Shown here: in pieces, positions 25,138 through 34,181 of the stretch
Layout: every line of letters starts with the position of its first letter
Numbering within the stretch: the stretch's first letter is position 1
NCBI RefSeq assembly: GCF_003285015.1
Contig: NZ_QMFB01000007.1
Coordinates: 62,001 to 126,000 of the forward strand
From: Paenibacillus contaminans
Lineage (GTDB): Bacteria > Bacillota > Bacilli > Paenibacillales > NBRC-103111
Reading direction: 5' to 3'
Length of the DNA: 64,000 bases
Program-made: the position numbers and the translations under genes
Notes under the pieces: model-generated
What the model saw: only the letters and a program-made list of their open reading frames with translations
Database searches by the model: none
Told to the model about the DNA's origin: nothing

Positions 25138-25635
25138 ATGATTAGCTATACGATCTGCTTGATCCGCAGAGGCGACAGTATTTTACTGCTCAATCGTCAG
25201 GCTGCCCCCTGGATGGGCGCGTGGAATGGCGTAGGCGGTAAAATCGAGCCCGGAGAAGCGGCGGAAGCAAGCGTTCTTCGAGAGGTGTCCGAGGAGACGG
25301 GGATCACCCTCGATGCCGTAAGCTACAAAGGCCTTGTCACTTGGCGGGAGAACGGCGGTCATTACGGCGGCATGCATGCTTTTTTGGCCGACGTGCCGGT
25401 TGATTTTGCTTACGAAACGCCGCTAGGGACGGACGAAGGCATTTTGGATTGGAAAACGATCGATTGGATCTTGCATCCGAACAACTACGGCATCACGCAT
25501 AATTTACCGCATGTCCTCAAGCGCATGCTGGAAGAAGATACCTTATATGATCATCGCTGCGTTTTTGCGGATAATAAGCTTGTTTCCATCGAATCCGTCA
25601 AACTGAGCGTGCATCCGGAGAATATTCGAGCATGA
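25138..25635 (+). CDS. Nudix hydrolase, 8-oxo-dGTPase (MutT/YtkD)-like
   Basis: 165 residues. The Nudix box is complete: GGKIEPGEAAEASVLREV followed by SEETGI. It starts with TICLIRRGDSILLLNR, as in MutT-like purine nucleoside triphosphate hydrolases, and the VGGKIEP variant is typical of 8-oxo-dGTP hydrolases, but the substrate is not proven by sequence. ATG 25138 follows a GGGGGGA site. The end overlaps the thioredoxin-like gene by four bases. Confidence 0.88.
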   Translation: MISYTICLIRRGDSILLLNRQAAPWMGAWNGVGGKIEPGEAAEASVLREVSEETGITLDAVSYKGLVTWRENGGHYGGMHAFLADVPVDFAYETPLGTDEGILDWKTIDWILHPNNYGITHNLPHVLKRMLEEDTLYDHRCVFADNKLVSIESVKLSVHPENIRA

Positions 25636-25952
25636 GAGATATCGACGAAAAAGATTTGCTGCTCAGAGAGCAGGACGAAGGTCTGCGGTATGCGGTTTTT
25701 GCGTACACGCCTTTGTGCGGTACCTGTAAGCTGGCAAGCCGCATGCTCGGCATCGTGGAGCAAATGCTGCCGGATTTGGAGCTCGTGCAGTGCAACGTGA
25801 ACTATGCACCCAAATGGGTGCGAGCGCAGGAAATCACCTCGGTGCCGTGTCTGATTTTATATGACAAAGGTTCGGAAACGGAGAGGGCGTACAGCATGAA
25901 ATCGGTCGATGAATTGTATATGATGCTGAAGCCTTTAGGCGAGAAGCGGTAA
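25632..25952 (+). CDS. thioredoxin-like protein with CGTC active site
   Basis: A 106-residue cytoplasmic thioredoxin fold. The redox motif is CGTC within YTPLCGTCKLA, and the cis-proline loop is TSVPCLILY. It lacks the classical tryptophan before the active site (PLCGTC rather than WCGPC), as in Bacillus YtpP-like proteins. It is translated in overlap with the Nudix gene (ATGA), so the two may act in the same response to oxidative damage; that link is inference. Confidence 0.85.
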   Translation: MRDIDEKDLLLREQDEGLRYAVFAYTPLCGTCKLASRMLGIVEQMLPDLELVQCNVNYAPKWVRAQEITSVPCLILYDKGSETERAYSMKSVDELYMMLKPLGEKR

Positions 25953-26013
25953 GCTTTCCGCATACCGTCGTGTGTATATAAACAATGCCAACTGAAAAAG
26001 GAGGTACAGTCGG

Positions 26014-26394
26014 ATGAATCAACCTTTCGCTATCGGCAACATTGTAAGAGCCGCCTATAAAACGGGCGAATATATCGGCGAGATCGTCGAACTCGGCGCG
26101 GAGAAAGCAGCGGTGCGCGTACTGGCGGTACTTCGTCATCCGACGCAGGGCGACCTTCATCGGCCGAATAACCCGGACGTCGGCTTTTTTCATCAGCGCA
26201 GAGCGCTGGCTTTTCAAGAGATCGCGCTGATGCCGTATCAAACGATCGGGCTATACAGTCAGCAAATTCCCGATTACAAGGAATCGCTGCGGAAGGCGCT
26301 CCAGGCCGACATAGACGCGCTGCAGAAAACCGTCCGGTTTGCGGAGCGGTCTTTGGAAGAGCTTGAAGCATTAAAACGCGATTATAACGTTTAA
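26014..26394 (+). CDS. kapB: kinase-associated protein KapB
   Basis: 126 residues resembling Bacillus KapB, which is needed for KinB sensor-kinase activity in the sporulation phosphorelay. Conserved stretches: YKTGEYIGEIVEL, VLAVLRHPTQGDLH, FFHQRRALAFQE and IPDYKESLRKAL. An SH3-like beta domain comes first, then a helical tail. No lipobox or signal peptide is present, so despite the historical family name it should be cytoplasmic. AAAGGAGGT sits nine bases before ATG 26014. kinB is not beside it in this window, unlike in Bacillus. Confidence 0.88.
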   Translation: MNQPFAIGNIVRAAYKTGEYIGEIVELGAEKAAVRVLAVLRHPTQGDLHRPNNPDVGFFHQRRALAFQEIALMPYQTIGLYSQQIPDYKESLRKALQADIDALQKTVRFAERSLEELEALKRDYNV

Positions 26395-26418
26395 CGATCG
26401 ATAAGGAGGCGTCCAGCC

Positions 26419-27204
26419 ATGAATGCTCATGAAATTGATTACCGGATCGTCGGGAATGAAATGCAATACGTCGAAATCGAGTTGGATCCGCAGGAAAGCG
26501 TCATTGCCGAAGCGGGAAGCTTTATGATGATGGACGAAGGCATTCAGATGCAAACCATCTTCGGAGACGGAAGCTACGAGAATAAAGGGTTTATGGGCAA
26601 ACTGATGGGCGCGGGCAAACGGCTGCTTACCGGAGAAAGCTTATTTATGACGGTCTTTACGAACGGAGGCTACGGCAAGCAATCCGTGTCGTTCGCCGCT
26701 CCTTATCCCGGCAAAATCATTCCCCTCGATTTAAGCGAGTTGGAAGGCAAAGTCGTTTGTCAGAAGGATTCGTACTTGTGCGCGGCTAAAGGCGTTTCGG
26801 TCGGAATCGAGTTTCAGCGCAAGCTGGGTACCGGCTTTTTCGGCGGTGAAGGCTTTATCATGCAAAAGATCGAAGGCGACGGCTTGGCATTCGTTCATGC
26901 GGGCGGAACGGTTTGCGAGAAAATCTTGCAGCCGAGCGAAATGATCCGTATCGATACGGGATGCCTTGTGGCGATGACCAAGGATGTCGATTACGACATC
27001 GAGTTCGTAAAAGGCGTCAAATCCGCGTTGTTTGGTGGCGAAGGGCTGTTTTTCGCGACGCTTCGCGGACCGGGGAAGGTGTGGATTCAGTCGCTGCCGT
27101 TCAGCCGCTTGGCGGATCGGATTTCGGCTGCCGCCGGCACGGTCGGACGTAAGGAAGAAGGAAGCGTTCTTGGCGGTTTAGGCAGAATGTTGGATGGGAA
27201 TTGA
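26419..27204 (+). CDS. TIGR00266/AIM24-family protein
   Basis: A 261-residue all-beta protein (double-psi or jelly-roll type repeats), cytoplasmic. Conserved segments: [44 protein letters not shown] and [16 protein letters not shown]. Related Bacillus proteins are widespread but of unknown function. AAGGAGG precedes ATG 26419. The spacing to kapB (24 bases) suggests one transcript, and the TRIC gene follows 48 bases later. Confidence 0.88.
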   Translation: MNAHEIDYRIVGNEMQYVEIELDPQESVIAEAGSFMMMDEGIQMQTIFGDGSYENKGFMGKLMGAGKRLLTGESLFMTVFTNGGYGKQSVSFAAPYPGKIIPLDLSELEGKVVCQKDSYLCAAKGVSVGIEFQRKLGTGFFGGEGFIMQKIEGDGLAFVHAGGTVCEKILQPSEMIRIDTGCLVAMTKDVDYDIEFVKGVKSALFGGEGLFFATLRGPGKVWIQSLPFSRLADRISAAAGTVGRKEEGSVLGGLGRMLDGN

Positions 27205-27252
27205 TCGTTCTCGATCGAACGCATTATAGAGGCAAGAGGAGTTGCTTGAGGG

Positions 27253-27888
27253 TTGGATTGGGTAGTATTTAGCATCATCGGAACGATAGCGTTCGCCCTC
27301 AGCGGCGCGATTGTCGCGATGGAAGAAGATTACGACATATTGGGCGTATTTGTGCTGGGGCTTGCGACTGCGTTCGGAGGCGGCATCATTCGCAACATCC
27401 TCATCGAAGCGCCGGTGACGATGATCTGGAACCAGGGATCCCTGCTGAAAATATCGCTAATCGTCATGACGATCTTATTTTTTATGCCGGAGGGCTGGAT
27501 TTGGCGCTGGAAATCGCTCGAAGCTTTCTTCGATGCGATCGGGCTGGCGGCTTTCGCCATTCAAGGCGCACTGCATGCGGTCAAAATGGGGCTGCCCATA
27601 AGCGCAGCGATGGTGGCGGCCGTCATGACCGGCACCGGAGGCGGTATCATACGTGACGTGCTGGCCAAACGCAAGCCTGTCGTACTCCGGGATGAAATAT
27701 ATGCCGGCTGGGCGATTTTGGCCGGGATAGCGGTCGGTATGGGCTTCGGTCAAACAACGTTCGAGCTGATGCTGCTGTTCGCCGTCGTCGTCGTTCTTCG
27801 CATGTTGTCCGTTTATTATAAATGGCGGCTGCCTAGACGGTATATTTCGCGTGTGAAGCATGGGCAGGGCGGCAATAAATCGATGTGA
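27253..27888 (+). CDS. TRIC-family (UPF0126) cation channel protein
   Basis: 211 residues with about seven hydrophobic helices. The two-fold repeat that marks the family is plain: GLATAFGGGIIRNILI in the first half and GTGGGIIRDVLAKRKP in the second, each with the GGGxxRD/N lining motif. Prokaryotic TRIC proteins form trimers that pass monovalent cations; the substrate here is unknown. TTG 27253 is the likely start, behind AAGAGGAG. A strong terminator follows. Confidence 0.85.
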   Translation: MDWVVFSIIGTIAFALSGAIVAMEEDYDILGVFVLGLATAFGGGIIRNILIEAPVTMIWNQGSLLKISLIVMTILFFMPEGWIWRWKSLEAFFDAIGLAAFAIQGALHAVKMGLPISAAMVAAVMTGTGGGIIRDVLAKRKPVVLRDEIYAGWAILAGIAVGMGFGQTTFELMLLFAVVVVLRMLSVYYKWRLPRRYISRVKHGQGGNKSM

Positions 27889-27897
27889 TCGCTTAAA

Positions 27898-27938
27898 AGA
27901 GAGTGCGGGCCGATAACGGCGCCGGCACTCTTTTTTTG
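27898..27938 (+). terminator. terminator after the TRIC-family gene
   Basis: GAGTGC pairs with GCACTC at the base of a GC-rich hairpin with an ATAA loop, followed by seven T. Confidence 0.85.
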
Positions 27939-28150
27939 AAAAAAGTAGGCTGTATATGTTTCACATAACGGATATCCATGATTGCTTACGTAACCGTGTC
28001 TTCGTCAATCTCTAGTTAAAGACTTGAATGCTAAAAGTCAGCATCAAAGTCGCAGGCGGATGTTTATCCTTGTTTTGAAAATAAGAAAATTTGTTCGTTT
28101 GAGGGAATCGAAGAAGGAATATTATGGGATACGGCGAATATAACAAAATG

Positions 28151-28164
28151 CGAACATATGTTGG
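28151..28164 (+). promoter_or_regulatory. LexA (SOS) box-like site
   Basis: CGAACATATGTTGG agrees with the Firmicute LexA/DinR consensus CGAACrnryGTTCG at all but one informative position. It lies 46 bases before the GyrI-like gene, in the 321-base gap 27889-28209, which otherwise contains only the upstream terminator and AT-rich DNA. Confidence 0.5.
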
Positions 28165-28209
28165 TGTTGTGTATCGCGTAAACATTGCGAAGAGGGAGCT
28201 GTATCAATC

Positions 28210-28719
28210 ATGATCATCGAAACGAAAATCATCGAGAAGCCCGCATTCAGCGCAGTCGGCATTACCGAAACGATCCATTTCGATTCGTCCGTGCCGCCGT
28301 CCGAGAACGCGATCGCCAAGCTTTGGAGCCGGTTCAACGCCCGAAACCCGGAAATACAAGGCCAGGTCGGCTGGCGCGGCTTCGGACTGATGCTGCAAAA
28401 TCCCGACAATCCGCCAGGCGCGCCGTTCGAATACACGGCAGCCGTGCAAATTCATCAGGATTTTGATATTCCAGAGGGGATGACGCGCATCGAAGTGCCG
28501 GCTGCACGATATATCGTGCTCACTCATCGCGGGCCGCTGGACGGAATCGGCGATGTTTTCGGACATTTTTGGGGACATTTGCTGCCGAACAGTTTATATG
28601 AATATGACGGGGGTACCCGCACGGGCAAATACGAATTCGAGTTTTACGACCAGCGCTATACGAAAGCTAACGATCCGAACTCCGAAATCGACTTGTATTT
28701 CCCGATCCGCGATAAATAA
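28210..28719 (+). CDS. GyrI-like/AraC-effector-type small-molecule-binding protein
   Basis: 169 residues of stand-alone effector-binding domain, related to GyrI (SbmC) and BmrR C-terminal domains, with no DNA-binding part. It opens KIIEKPAFSAVGITET and contains VGWRGFGLM, EVPAARYIVLTHRGPLDGI and FEFYDQRYT; the conserved binding-pocket glutamate lies in YEFEFYD. E. coli GyrI protects gyrase and is SOS-induced, and a LexA-box-like site lies just upstream here. It could instead be a multidrug-binding or hydrolytic member. ATG 28210 has GAGGGAG upstream at a slightly long distance. Confidence 0.8.
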   Translation: MIIETKIIEKPAFSAVGITETIHFDSSVPPSENAIAKLWSRFNARNPEIQGQVGWRGFGLMLQNPDNPPGAPFEYTAAVQIHQDFDIPEGMTRIEVPAARYIVLTHRGPLDGIGDVFGHFWGHLLPNSLYEYDGGTRTGKYEFEFYDQRYTKANDPNSEIDLYFPIRDK

Positions 28720-28742
28720 CTGGCAGACTTTCGAATCCAGCG

Positions 28743-28786
28743 AAAAAGCCGCCAACCCATATTACTTAGTGGGATGGCGGCTTTTT
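28743..28786 (+). terminator. bidirectional terminator between the GyrI-like gene and gcvPB
   Basis: AAAAAGCCGCC pairs with GGCGGCTTTTT, with a further CCCA/TGGG inner stem. A-tract and T-tract on the two sides let it serve both strands. Confidence 0.85.
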
Positions 28787-28926
28787 GAGTGCTCGGACTC
28801 GTTTGTTCGACTTCTCTTTAAACGCAGCATATCCTTCGGGTAGGGATAACTAAGAGACGTCTCGGGCTGCATGTTTATCATAACCTGGGTCAGTAGGGTC
28901 ATGAAGGAATGATTCTTGCACAATGC

Positions 28927-30390
28927 TTACCCGCAGCTGCAGTTTAATACCGGCTTGCGTGCAGCCAGCGCCTCGTCGAGACGGCTGACGTCCGTTGTGT
29001 ATGGCGCGTTCAGGAGTAGCTCCGGATTTTGCTCCGCTTCTTGCGTGATTTGGATCAGCGTATCGATGAAAGCGTCGAGCGTTTCTTTGCTTTCCGTCTC
29101 GGTCGGCTCAATCATGATACATTCCTCGACATTAAGCGGAAAATAGATCGTTGGCGGATGGTAGCCGAAATCGAGCAGCCGCTTAGCCATATCGAGCGTG
29201 CGGACGCCCCATTTTTTCTGGCGGTTGCCGGACAGCACGAATTCATGCTTGCAGGCCCGATCGAAAGGCACGTCAAAATGCGGAGCCAGTCGGCGCAGCA
29301 TATAGTTGGCGTTCAGTACGGCGTTTTCAGAAACTTGACGAAGCCCTTCGCCTCCGTAAGTACGGATGTACGTATAAGCGCGCACAAGGATGCCGAAATT
29401 GCCGAAATACCCTTTGACGCGGCCGATCGATTGCGGAATATCCTGCAAATAATACGTGCCGTCCGCTTTGCGTCCGATAATCGGCGAAGGGAGGAAAGGC
29501 GCAAGCTTCGACTTCACCCCGACAGGACCGGCTCCGGGGCCGCCGCCGCCGTGAGGGGTGCTCATCGTTTTGTGGAGATTGAGATGCACGACATCGAATC
29601 CCATATCGCCGGGACGCGTAATGCCCATAATCGCATTGGCATTGGCGCCGTCATAGTACAACAGGCCGCCCGCCTCGTGAACGATCGCCGCGATTTCGAC
29701 GATTTGCTCTTCGAATAGGCCGAGCGTGTTCGGATTCGTCAGCATGAGTGCGGCCGTATCCGGTCCGACGTCTGCGCGCAGCGCCTCCAGGTCGACAAGA
29801 CCTTTGTCGTTCGATTTAATCGTAATCGTATCGAAGCCGGCGACGGTGGCGCTGGCAGGGTTGGTGCCGTGCGCGGAATCCGGGACGATTACCTTCGTGC
29901 GATGCTCGCCGCGGCTTTCGTGATAAGCGCGGATCATCATCAAGCCGGTCCATTCGCCATGCGCGCCAGCAGCAGGCTGAAGCGTCACTTCATCCATGCC
30001 GGTCACTTCCTGCAGATCCTGCTGCAAGCTGTACAGCAGCTCAAGAGCGCCTTGTACCGACGATTCCGGCTGATAAGGATGAATTTTGGCAAAGCCGGCG
30101 TAACGCGCAACATCTTCGTTGATTTTAGGATTATATTTCATCGTGCAGGAGCCAAGCGGATAAAAGCCGTTATCGATCCCGAAGTTGCGGCGGGACAGAG
30201 CGGTGTAGTGGCGGATAACATCCACTTCATATACTTCCGGCAGCTCCGCAGGCTGGCTTCGCTGAAGGCTAGTTGGGATGAGCGAATCGATTTCAAGCTC
30301 CGGAACGTCGCAATCCGGCAGCGCGTATCCGACGCGGCCAGGCTGGCTCAGCTCGAAAATGAGCGCTTTATCGTGTTTTGTCGTAGTCAT
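28927..30390 (-). CDS. gcvPB: glycine dehydrogenase (decarboxylating) subunit 2
   Basis: The PLP-carrying half of the split P-protein, 487 residues. It decarboxylates glycine and passes the aminomethyl group to lipoyl-GcvH. The PLP lysine is in [18 protein letters not shown], and [13 protein letters not shown] and [11 protein letters not shown] are conserved. ATG 30390 overlaps the gcvPA stop (ATGA) and has GGAGG seven bases upstream; ATG 30396 lies on that site and is rejected. Last gene of the minus-strand gcv operon. Confidence 0.97.
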   Translation of the reverse strand: MTTTKHDKALIFELSQPGRVGYALPDCDVPELEIDSLIPTSLQRSQPAELPEVYEVDVIRHYTALSRRNFGIDNGFYPLGSCTMKYNPKINEDVARYAGFAKIHPYQPESSVQGALELLYSLQQDLQEVTGMDEVTLQPAAGAHGEWTGLMMIRAYHESRGEHRTKVIVPDSAHGTNPASATVAGFDTITIKSNDKGLVDLEALRADVGPDTAALMLTNPNTLGLFEEQIVEIAAIVHEAGGLLYYDGANANAIMGITRPGDMGFDVVHLNLHKTMSTPHGGGGPGAGPVGVKSKLAPFLPSPIIGRKADGTYYLQDIPQSIGRVKGYFGNFGILVRAYTYIRTYGGEGLRQVSENAVLNANYMLRRLAPHFDVPFDRACKHEFVLSGNRQKKWGVRTLDMAKRLLDFGYHPPTIYFPLNVEECIMIEPTETESKETLDAFIDTLIQITQEAEQNPELLLNAPYTTDVSRLDEALAARKPVLNCSCG

Positions 30391-31739
30391 AGCCATTCCT
30401 CCAAGCTTGCGGCAAATTGAACGATTTCTTCGCGGCTCCGCTGTTCCGTTACGGCAATAAGCATGTTGCCCTTCAGCTCCGGATAGTCGATCCCGAGATC
30501 GTATCCGCCGATAATTCCTTGACCGAGCAAATAGTCGTTCAGTTGAGCGACGCTTGTTCCTTCCGGCAGCTTTACGGCAAATTCGTTAAAAAATGGGGCG
30601 GAAAACGTTAGCTCCGTTTGCCGCAAGCTCTCCAAACGCTTCGCGGCATAGTGCGCTTTTTGCAAGTTCAGCTTGGCTACGTCGAGCATGCCTTGCTTGC
30701 CGAGAGCGGACATATAGACGGATGCGCAAAGGGCAAGGAGTGCCTGATTGGAGCAAATGTTGGACGTCGCTTTTTCCCTGCGGATGTGCTGCTCCCGCGC
30801 TTGCAGCGTCAGCACGAAGCCGCGTTTGCCGTTGCGGTCGACCGTTTGTCCGACGATCCTTCCCGGCATTTTGCGCATCCATTTGTCCGCCACCGCGAAA
30901 AATCCGCAGGTAGGGCCGCCGAACGAAGCGGAAATTCCGAGCGGCTGCGCGTCGCCGATTACGATATCGGCGCCAAGCTTGCCCGGCGCTTCCAAAAGTC
31001 CAAGCGAGAGCGGGTTGCAGCTGACGATGAACAAGCTGTCCGTGCCGTGCGCGATCGGCTCGACTGCACGAAGATCTTCGATGCAGCCGAAAAAGTTCGG
31101 CGATTGTACGATAACGGCGGCGGTTTCCTTGGATACTTTAGCGGATAGCTCCTCCAGATCGGTCACGCCGTTCTTGCAGCCGATCTCGACGACTTCGAGA
31201 TTCAAGCCTTTCGCCGTTGTCCGCAAAATATGCCTTGCTTCCGGGTGAACGGCGCGGGAAACGACGATTTGCTTTCTTTTGGTAGCGCCGCTGGCAAGTG
31301 CGCCTGCTTCCGCGAGGGCGGTCGGACCGTCGTACATGGAAGCATTCGCGACCGCCATACCGGTCAGCTCGCAAATATAGGATTGAAACTCGAAAATGGC
31401 CTGCAGCTCGCCTTGGCTGATTTCAGGCTGGTAAGGCGTATACGCCGTATAAAATTCCGAACGGGAAATCACATGATTGATGACGACCGGGATATGATGA
31501 TCGTAAATGCCTGCGCCAAGAAACGACGCGTAGCGGTCGAAGTCGGCGTTTTTGCCTGCTAGAGCTTTCATATGCTTGAGCATGGCGGGCTCGCTCAGCG
31601 GTCCTTCAATATTTAAGGTTCCTTGGAAACGTACGGAAGCGGGGATATCGGCAAAAAGCTCCTCGGTGCTTGAAATGCCGATCGTTTCCAGCATTTGAGC
31701 CCGGTCCTGTTCCGTCATCGGTAAATAGCGATGCTTCAT
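30387..31739 (-). CDS. gcvPA: glycine dehydrogenase (decarboxylating) subunit 1
   Basis: The other half of the split P-protein, 450 residues; it forms a heterotetramer with GcvPB. The fold-type I scaffold is seen ([52 protein letters not shown]), without the PLP lysine, as expected. Start ATG 31739 with GAAAGGAG upstream; 48 bases separate it from gcvT. Translation is coupled to gcvPB by the four-base overlap. Confidence 0.97.
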   Translation of the reverse strand: MKHRYLPMTEQDRAQMLETIGISSTEELFADIPASVRFQGTLNIEGPLSEPAMLKHMKALAGKNADFDRYASFLGAGIYDHHIPVVINHVISRSEFYTAYTPYQPEISQGELQAIFEFQSYICELTGMAVANASMYDGPTALAEAGALASGATKRKQIVVSRAVHPEARHILRTTAKGLNLEVVEIGCKNGVTDLEELSAKVSKETAAVIVQSPNFFGCIEDLRAVEPIAHGTDSLFIVSCNPLSLGLLEAPGKLGADIVIGDAQPLGISASFGGPTCGFFAVADKWMRKMPGRIVGQTVDRNGKRGFVLTLQAREQHIRREKATSNICSNQALLALCASVYMSALGKQGMLDVAKLNLQKAHYAAKRLESLRQTELTFSAPFFNEFAVKLPEGTSVAQLNDYLLGQGIIGGYDLGIDYPELKGNMLIAVTEQRSREEIVQFAASLEEWL

Positions 31740-31787
31740 AGCTTTGGAATAGCTCCTTTCAAGGTTCGCATGTTGGCGGATATTATA

Positions 31788-32897
31788 TTAAGCCTTAGCT
31801 TTCGTATAAAAAGGCGTTTTGACGACTTTGGCGCGAAGCTGCTTGCCGCGTATTTCCACGAACAGCTCCGTGCCAAGCTCGGCATAAGCCTTGTCGATAA
31901 GGGCGAGGCCGACATTCGTTTTGTAAGTGGGAGATTGCGTTCCCGTCGTCACTTCGCCGATTTGTTTGTAGTCGGAGAAGACCGGATAGTGAGTCCGCGG
32001 GATTCCACGGTCGATCATTTCGATTCCCACAAGCTTGCGTGGCGCACCGTTAAGCTTTTGTTCAGCTAATACATCGCGTCCGATAAATTCGCCTTTATCC
32101 GGCTTCACGAAAAAACCGAGACCGGCTTCGATCGGCGTGATCGCCGCGCTAAGCTCCTGGCCGTACAGCGGCAGCCGCGCTTCAAATCGGAGCGTGTCGC
32201 GAGCGCCGAGTCCGATCGGCATGATGCCGTCATCCGTTCCGGCCTCAAGCAGCTTCTCCCATAACGCTTGCGCGTTCCCGCTGCCGATATACAGCTCGAA
32301 ACCGTCCTCGCCGGTGTAGCCGGTACGCGAGACGAAAGCGCCGAAGCCGGCTACCGACGCGTCGGGAATAAAGCGGAACGGTTGAAGCTCCCCGATGGGC
32401 GCATCCGTCAGCTTGCTCAAGATCGAAACGGCTTTCGGTCCTTGCAAAGCGAGCAGGGAGGTTTGATCGGAAACGTCTTCGATCGTGACGTCGCCTTGTT
32501 TGTTCACGTGCAGCCATTCCAGATCTTTATCGATATTGGACGCATTGATGACAAGCATGTACCGGTCTCCGCCGATAAAATAAACGAGCAGGTCGTCCAC
32601 GACTCCGCCGTCGGGATAACACATGAGACTGTACTGAGCTTGCCCCGGGACAAGCTTCGAAACGTCGTTCGTCGTTAGCTTTTGCAAAAAAGCGAGCGCA
32701 TCCTTGCCGCTTACATTCACTTCTCCCATGTGGGACACGTCAAACAGGCCGGCCCGCGTACGAACGGCTTCATGCTCAGCCTGTATGCCGGAAAATTGCA
32801 CGGGAAGCTCCCAGCCTCCGAAGTCGATTACCCGAGCGCCGTACTTGTCGTACAGCGGGTAAAGCGGCGTGCGTTTCAACGTAGAAATAACAATCAC
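31788..32897 (-). CDS. gcvT: glycine cleavage system T protein (aminomethyltransferase)
   Basis: 369 residues at most. It releases ammonia from aminomethyl-lipoyl-GcvH and makes methylene-tetrahydrofolate. Conserved: [40 protein letters not shown], and [12 protein letters not shown] with the catalytic aspartate. The start is unclear. GTG 32897 is the most upstream but lies inside GAGGTGA, the only good ribosome-binding site. TTG 32879 follows that site by 14 bases. A rare ATT at 32888 would give the family-like beginning [12 protein letters not shown] at ideal spacing. First gene after the glycine riboswitch. Confidence 0.95.
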   Translation of the reverse strand: MIVISTLKRTPLYPLYDKYGARVIDFGGWELPVQFSGIQAEHEAVRTRAGLFDVSHMGEVNVSGKDALAFLQKLTTNDVSKLVPGQAQYSLMCYPDGGVVDDLLVYFIGGDRYMLVINASNIDKDLEWLHVNKQGDVTIEDVSDQTSLLALQGPKAVSILSKLTDAPIGELQPFRFIPDASVAGFGAFVSRTGYTGEDGFELYIGSGNAQALWEKLLEAGTDDGIMPIGLGARDTLRFEARLPLYGQELSAAITPIEAGLGFFVKPDKGEFIGRDVLAEQKLNGAPRKLVGIEMIDRGIPRTHYPVFSDYKQIGEVTTGTQSPTYKTNVGLALIDKAYAELGTELFVEIRGKQLRAKVVKTPFYTKAKA

Positions 32898-33030
32898 CTC
32901 ATAACCGGATTTTTGCGTGTCGACTTAGTATTTTCATTTCGATCGAGGATAAACGCCTGCCGCTCATTAAGGACAGATGCGCTTGACGAGGTTTAGAGCC
33001 GCTTCCGCGATATACGTACTGGCATGAACG

Positions 33031-33079
33031 AAAAAAAACAGAGCAAAAAGGACGCAGCTGCCTGCGCTTTTTGCTCTGT
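33031..33079 (-). terminator. riboswitch expression-platform terminator
   Basis: Minus-strand CAGAGCAAAAAG and CTTTTTGCTCTG pair with an inner GCGCAGG/CAGCTGCG stem; eight T follow on the minus strand. CAGAGC directly follows the last aptamer element, so ligand-bound aptamer can prevent it. Confidence 0.85.
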
Positions 33080-33395
33080 CCTTGTACCTGAGAGTTGCCT
33101 CCATGCTTAAAGAGAATGTTCAAGTAGCCGGCTTATCTCGATGCGGGTTTCATGATGAGGTGCCGATAAGCTGACTTTCGAACACGCACGTATTGGCATA
33201 AAGTTTCCCCTTGGGTGTCCTTGAAGGAAAAGCCGCCATTGACGCGGGCGGAATTCCAAGGCGCTCTCCAGAGATGCGTCCGATAAAGGTCCTTTTGCCT
33301 GAGAGATTCACCATGACGGCTTACTCCTTCGGCGCCGCTTCCGGCCGGCACGACCTGCCGACTGCTGCGGTCTCTCCCTTTACCCTCATTCGCCG
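33031..33395 (-). promoter_or_regulatory. tandem glycine riboswitch upstream of gcvT
   Basis: On the minus strand two glycine aptamers follow each other. Aptamer I runs from GGGAGAGACC through GCCGAAGGAGTAA to GAATCTCTCAGGCAAAAGGAC (33395 to about 33290). Aptamer II runs from TCTGGAGAGCGCC through AAGGGGAAACT to GCAACTCTCAGGTACAAGGAC (33280 to about 33080). The expression platform is a strong terminator (33079-33031). Such elements turn on gcv genes when glycine is abundant. The second aptamer holds a long extra hairpin: arms at 33117-33137 and 33165-33184 (TGTTCAAGTAGCCGGCTTATC type), so the whole element is about 365 bases instead of roughly 220. Confidence 0.93.
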
Positions 33396-33405
33396 ATATC
33401 ATAAA

Positions 33406-33687
33406 ACAATCCTCTTCTATTATTACGGAATGACGGCTAGCTTTGTCAATGCTTTCGTCTCAAATGTCCGGAATTATTTTTTAAAAGATTGACAGCGATC
33501 TTTTTGGTGATTATGCTAATCGTAATTGCATACAGGGGGACGTTATGCGCCCTTGATCCGTCTTTTTCAAAGCTGCAGCGATAATCAATCGATTCCGATC
33601 GGCTGCATGTAAAGGGATAACCTGGGAAAACTATGCCAGATGCATACGGCAGCGAAACCAATTTGAAATGTAAAGCGAGGGTTCATG
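33406..33687. other. gap between glycine riboswitch and gcvH
   Basis: Divergent region of about 280 bases that must hold the promoters for the riboswitch transcript (minus) and gcvH (plus). AT-rich stretches are present (33470-33520) but I cannot point to a convincing promoter, and there is no aptamer on the gcvH side. Confidence 0.4.
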
Positions 33688-34077
33688 ATGAGTCAAGTGT
33701 TGGCGGATTTGTTGTATACGAAGGAGCATGAATGGGTATTAAAACTGGGGAATAATCGGGTTCGCATCGGAATTACCGATTTTGCGCAAAGCCAGCTGGG
33801 CGATATCGTTTTCGTGGAAATGCCTGAGACGGGATCCGAGATCACCGCTAACGAAAGCATCGGCACGGTAGAGTCCGTAAAGACGGTATCCGATATTTTC
33901 ACGCCGGTTTCCGGTAAAGTCGTGCTAATCAACGGTTCGCTTGAAGATGCGCCGGAGACGGTCAACTCCGATCCGTTCGGGGAAGGCTGGATGCTGGAAG
34001 TCGAAGTGAGCGGAGACGACGCATTCGAAGGACTGCTTTCGGCGGAGCAATATACGGCATATACCGAAGGCGAATAA
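33688..34077 (+). CDS. gcvH: glycine cleavage system H protein
   Basis: The 129-residue lipoyl carrier of the glycine cleavage system. The lipoylated lysine is in GTVESVKTVSDI; YTKEHEWV at the start and FGEGWMLEVEV near the end are conserved. The second of two adjacent ATGs (33688) is preferred because GAGGG is six bases from it; the first (33685) is only three away. It is transcribed away from the other gcv genes and has no glycine aptamer of its own, so it may be expressed constantly, which fits GcvH's second job in lipoate relay in Firmicutes. Confidence 0.96.
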   Translation: MSQVLADLLYTKEHEWVLKLGNNRVRIGITDFAQSQLGDIVFVEMPETGSEITANESIGTVESVKTVSDIFTPVSGKVVLINGSLEDAPETVNSDPFGEGWMLEVEVSGDDAFEGLLSAEQYTAYTEGE

Positions 34078-34181
34078 TAGCTAGCAGTACCGGTTGCGTA
34101 CAGAATGGCGGCAAAACCTTGTGACGGCAATCCTTTCCGGTTATCATGAATAGAGAAGTCGGAAACCGGGAGGGAGTATAG

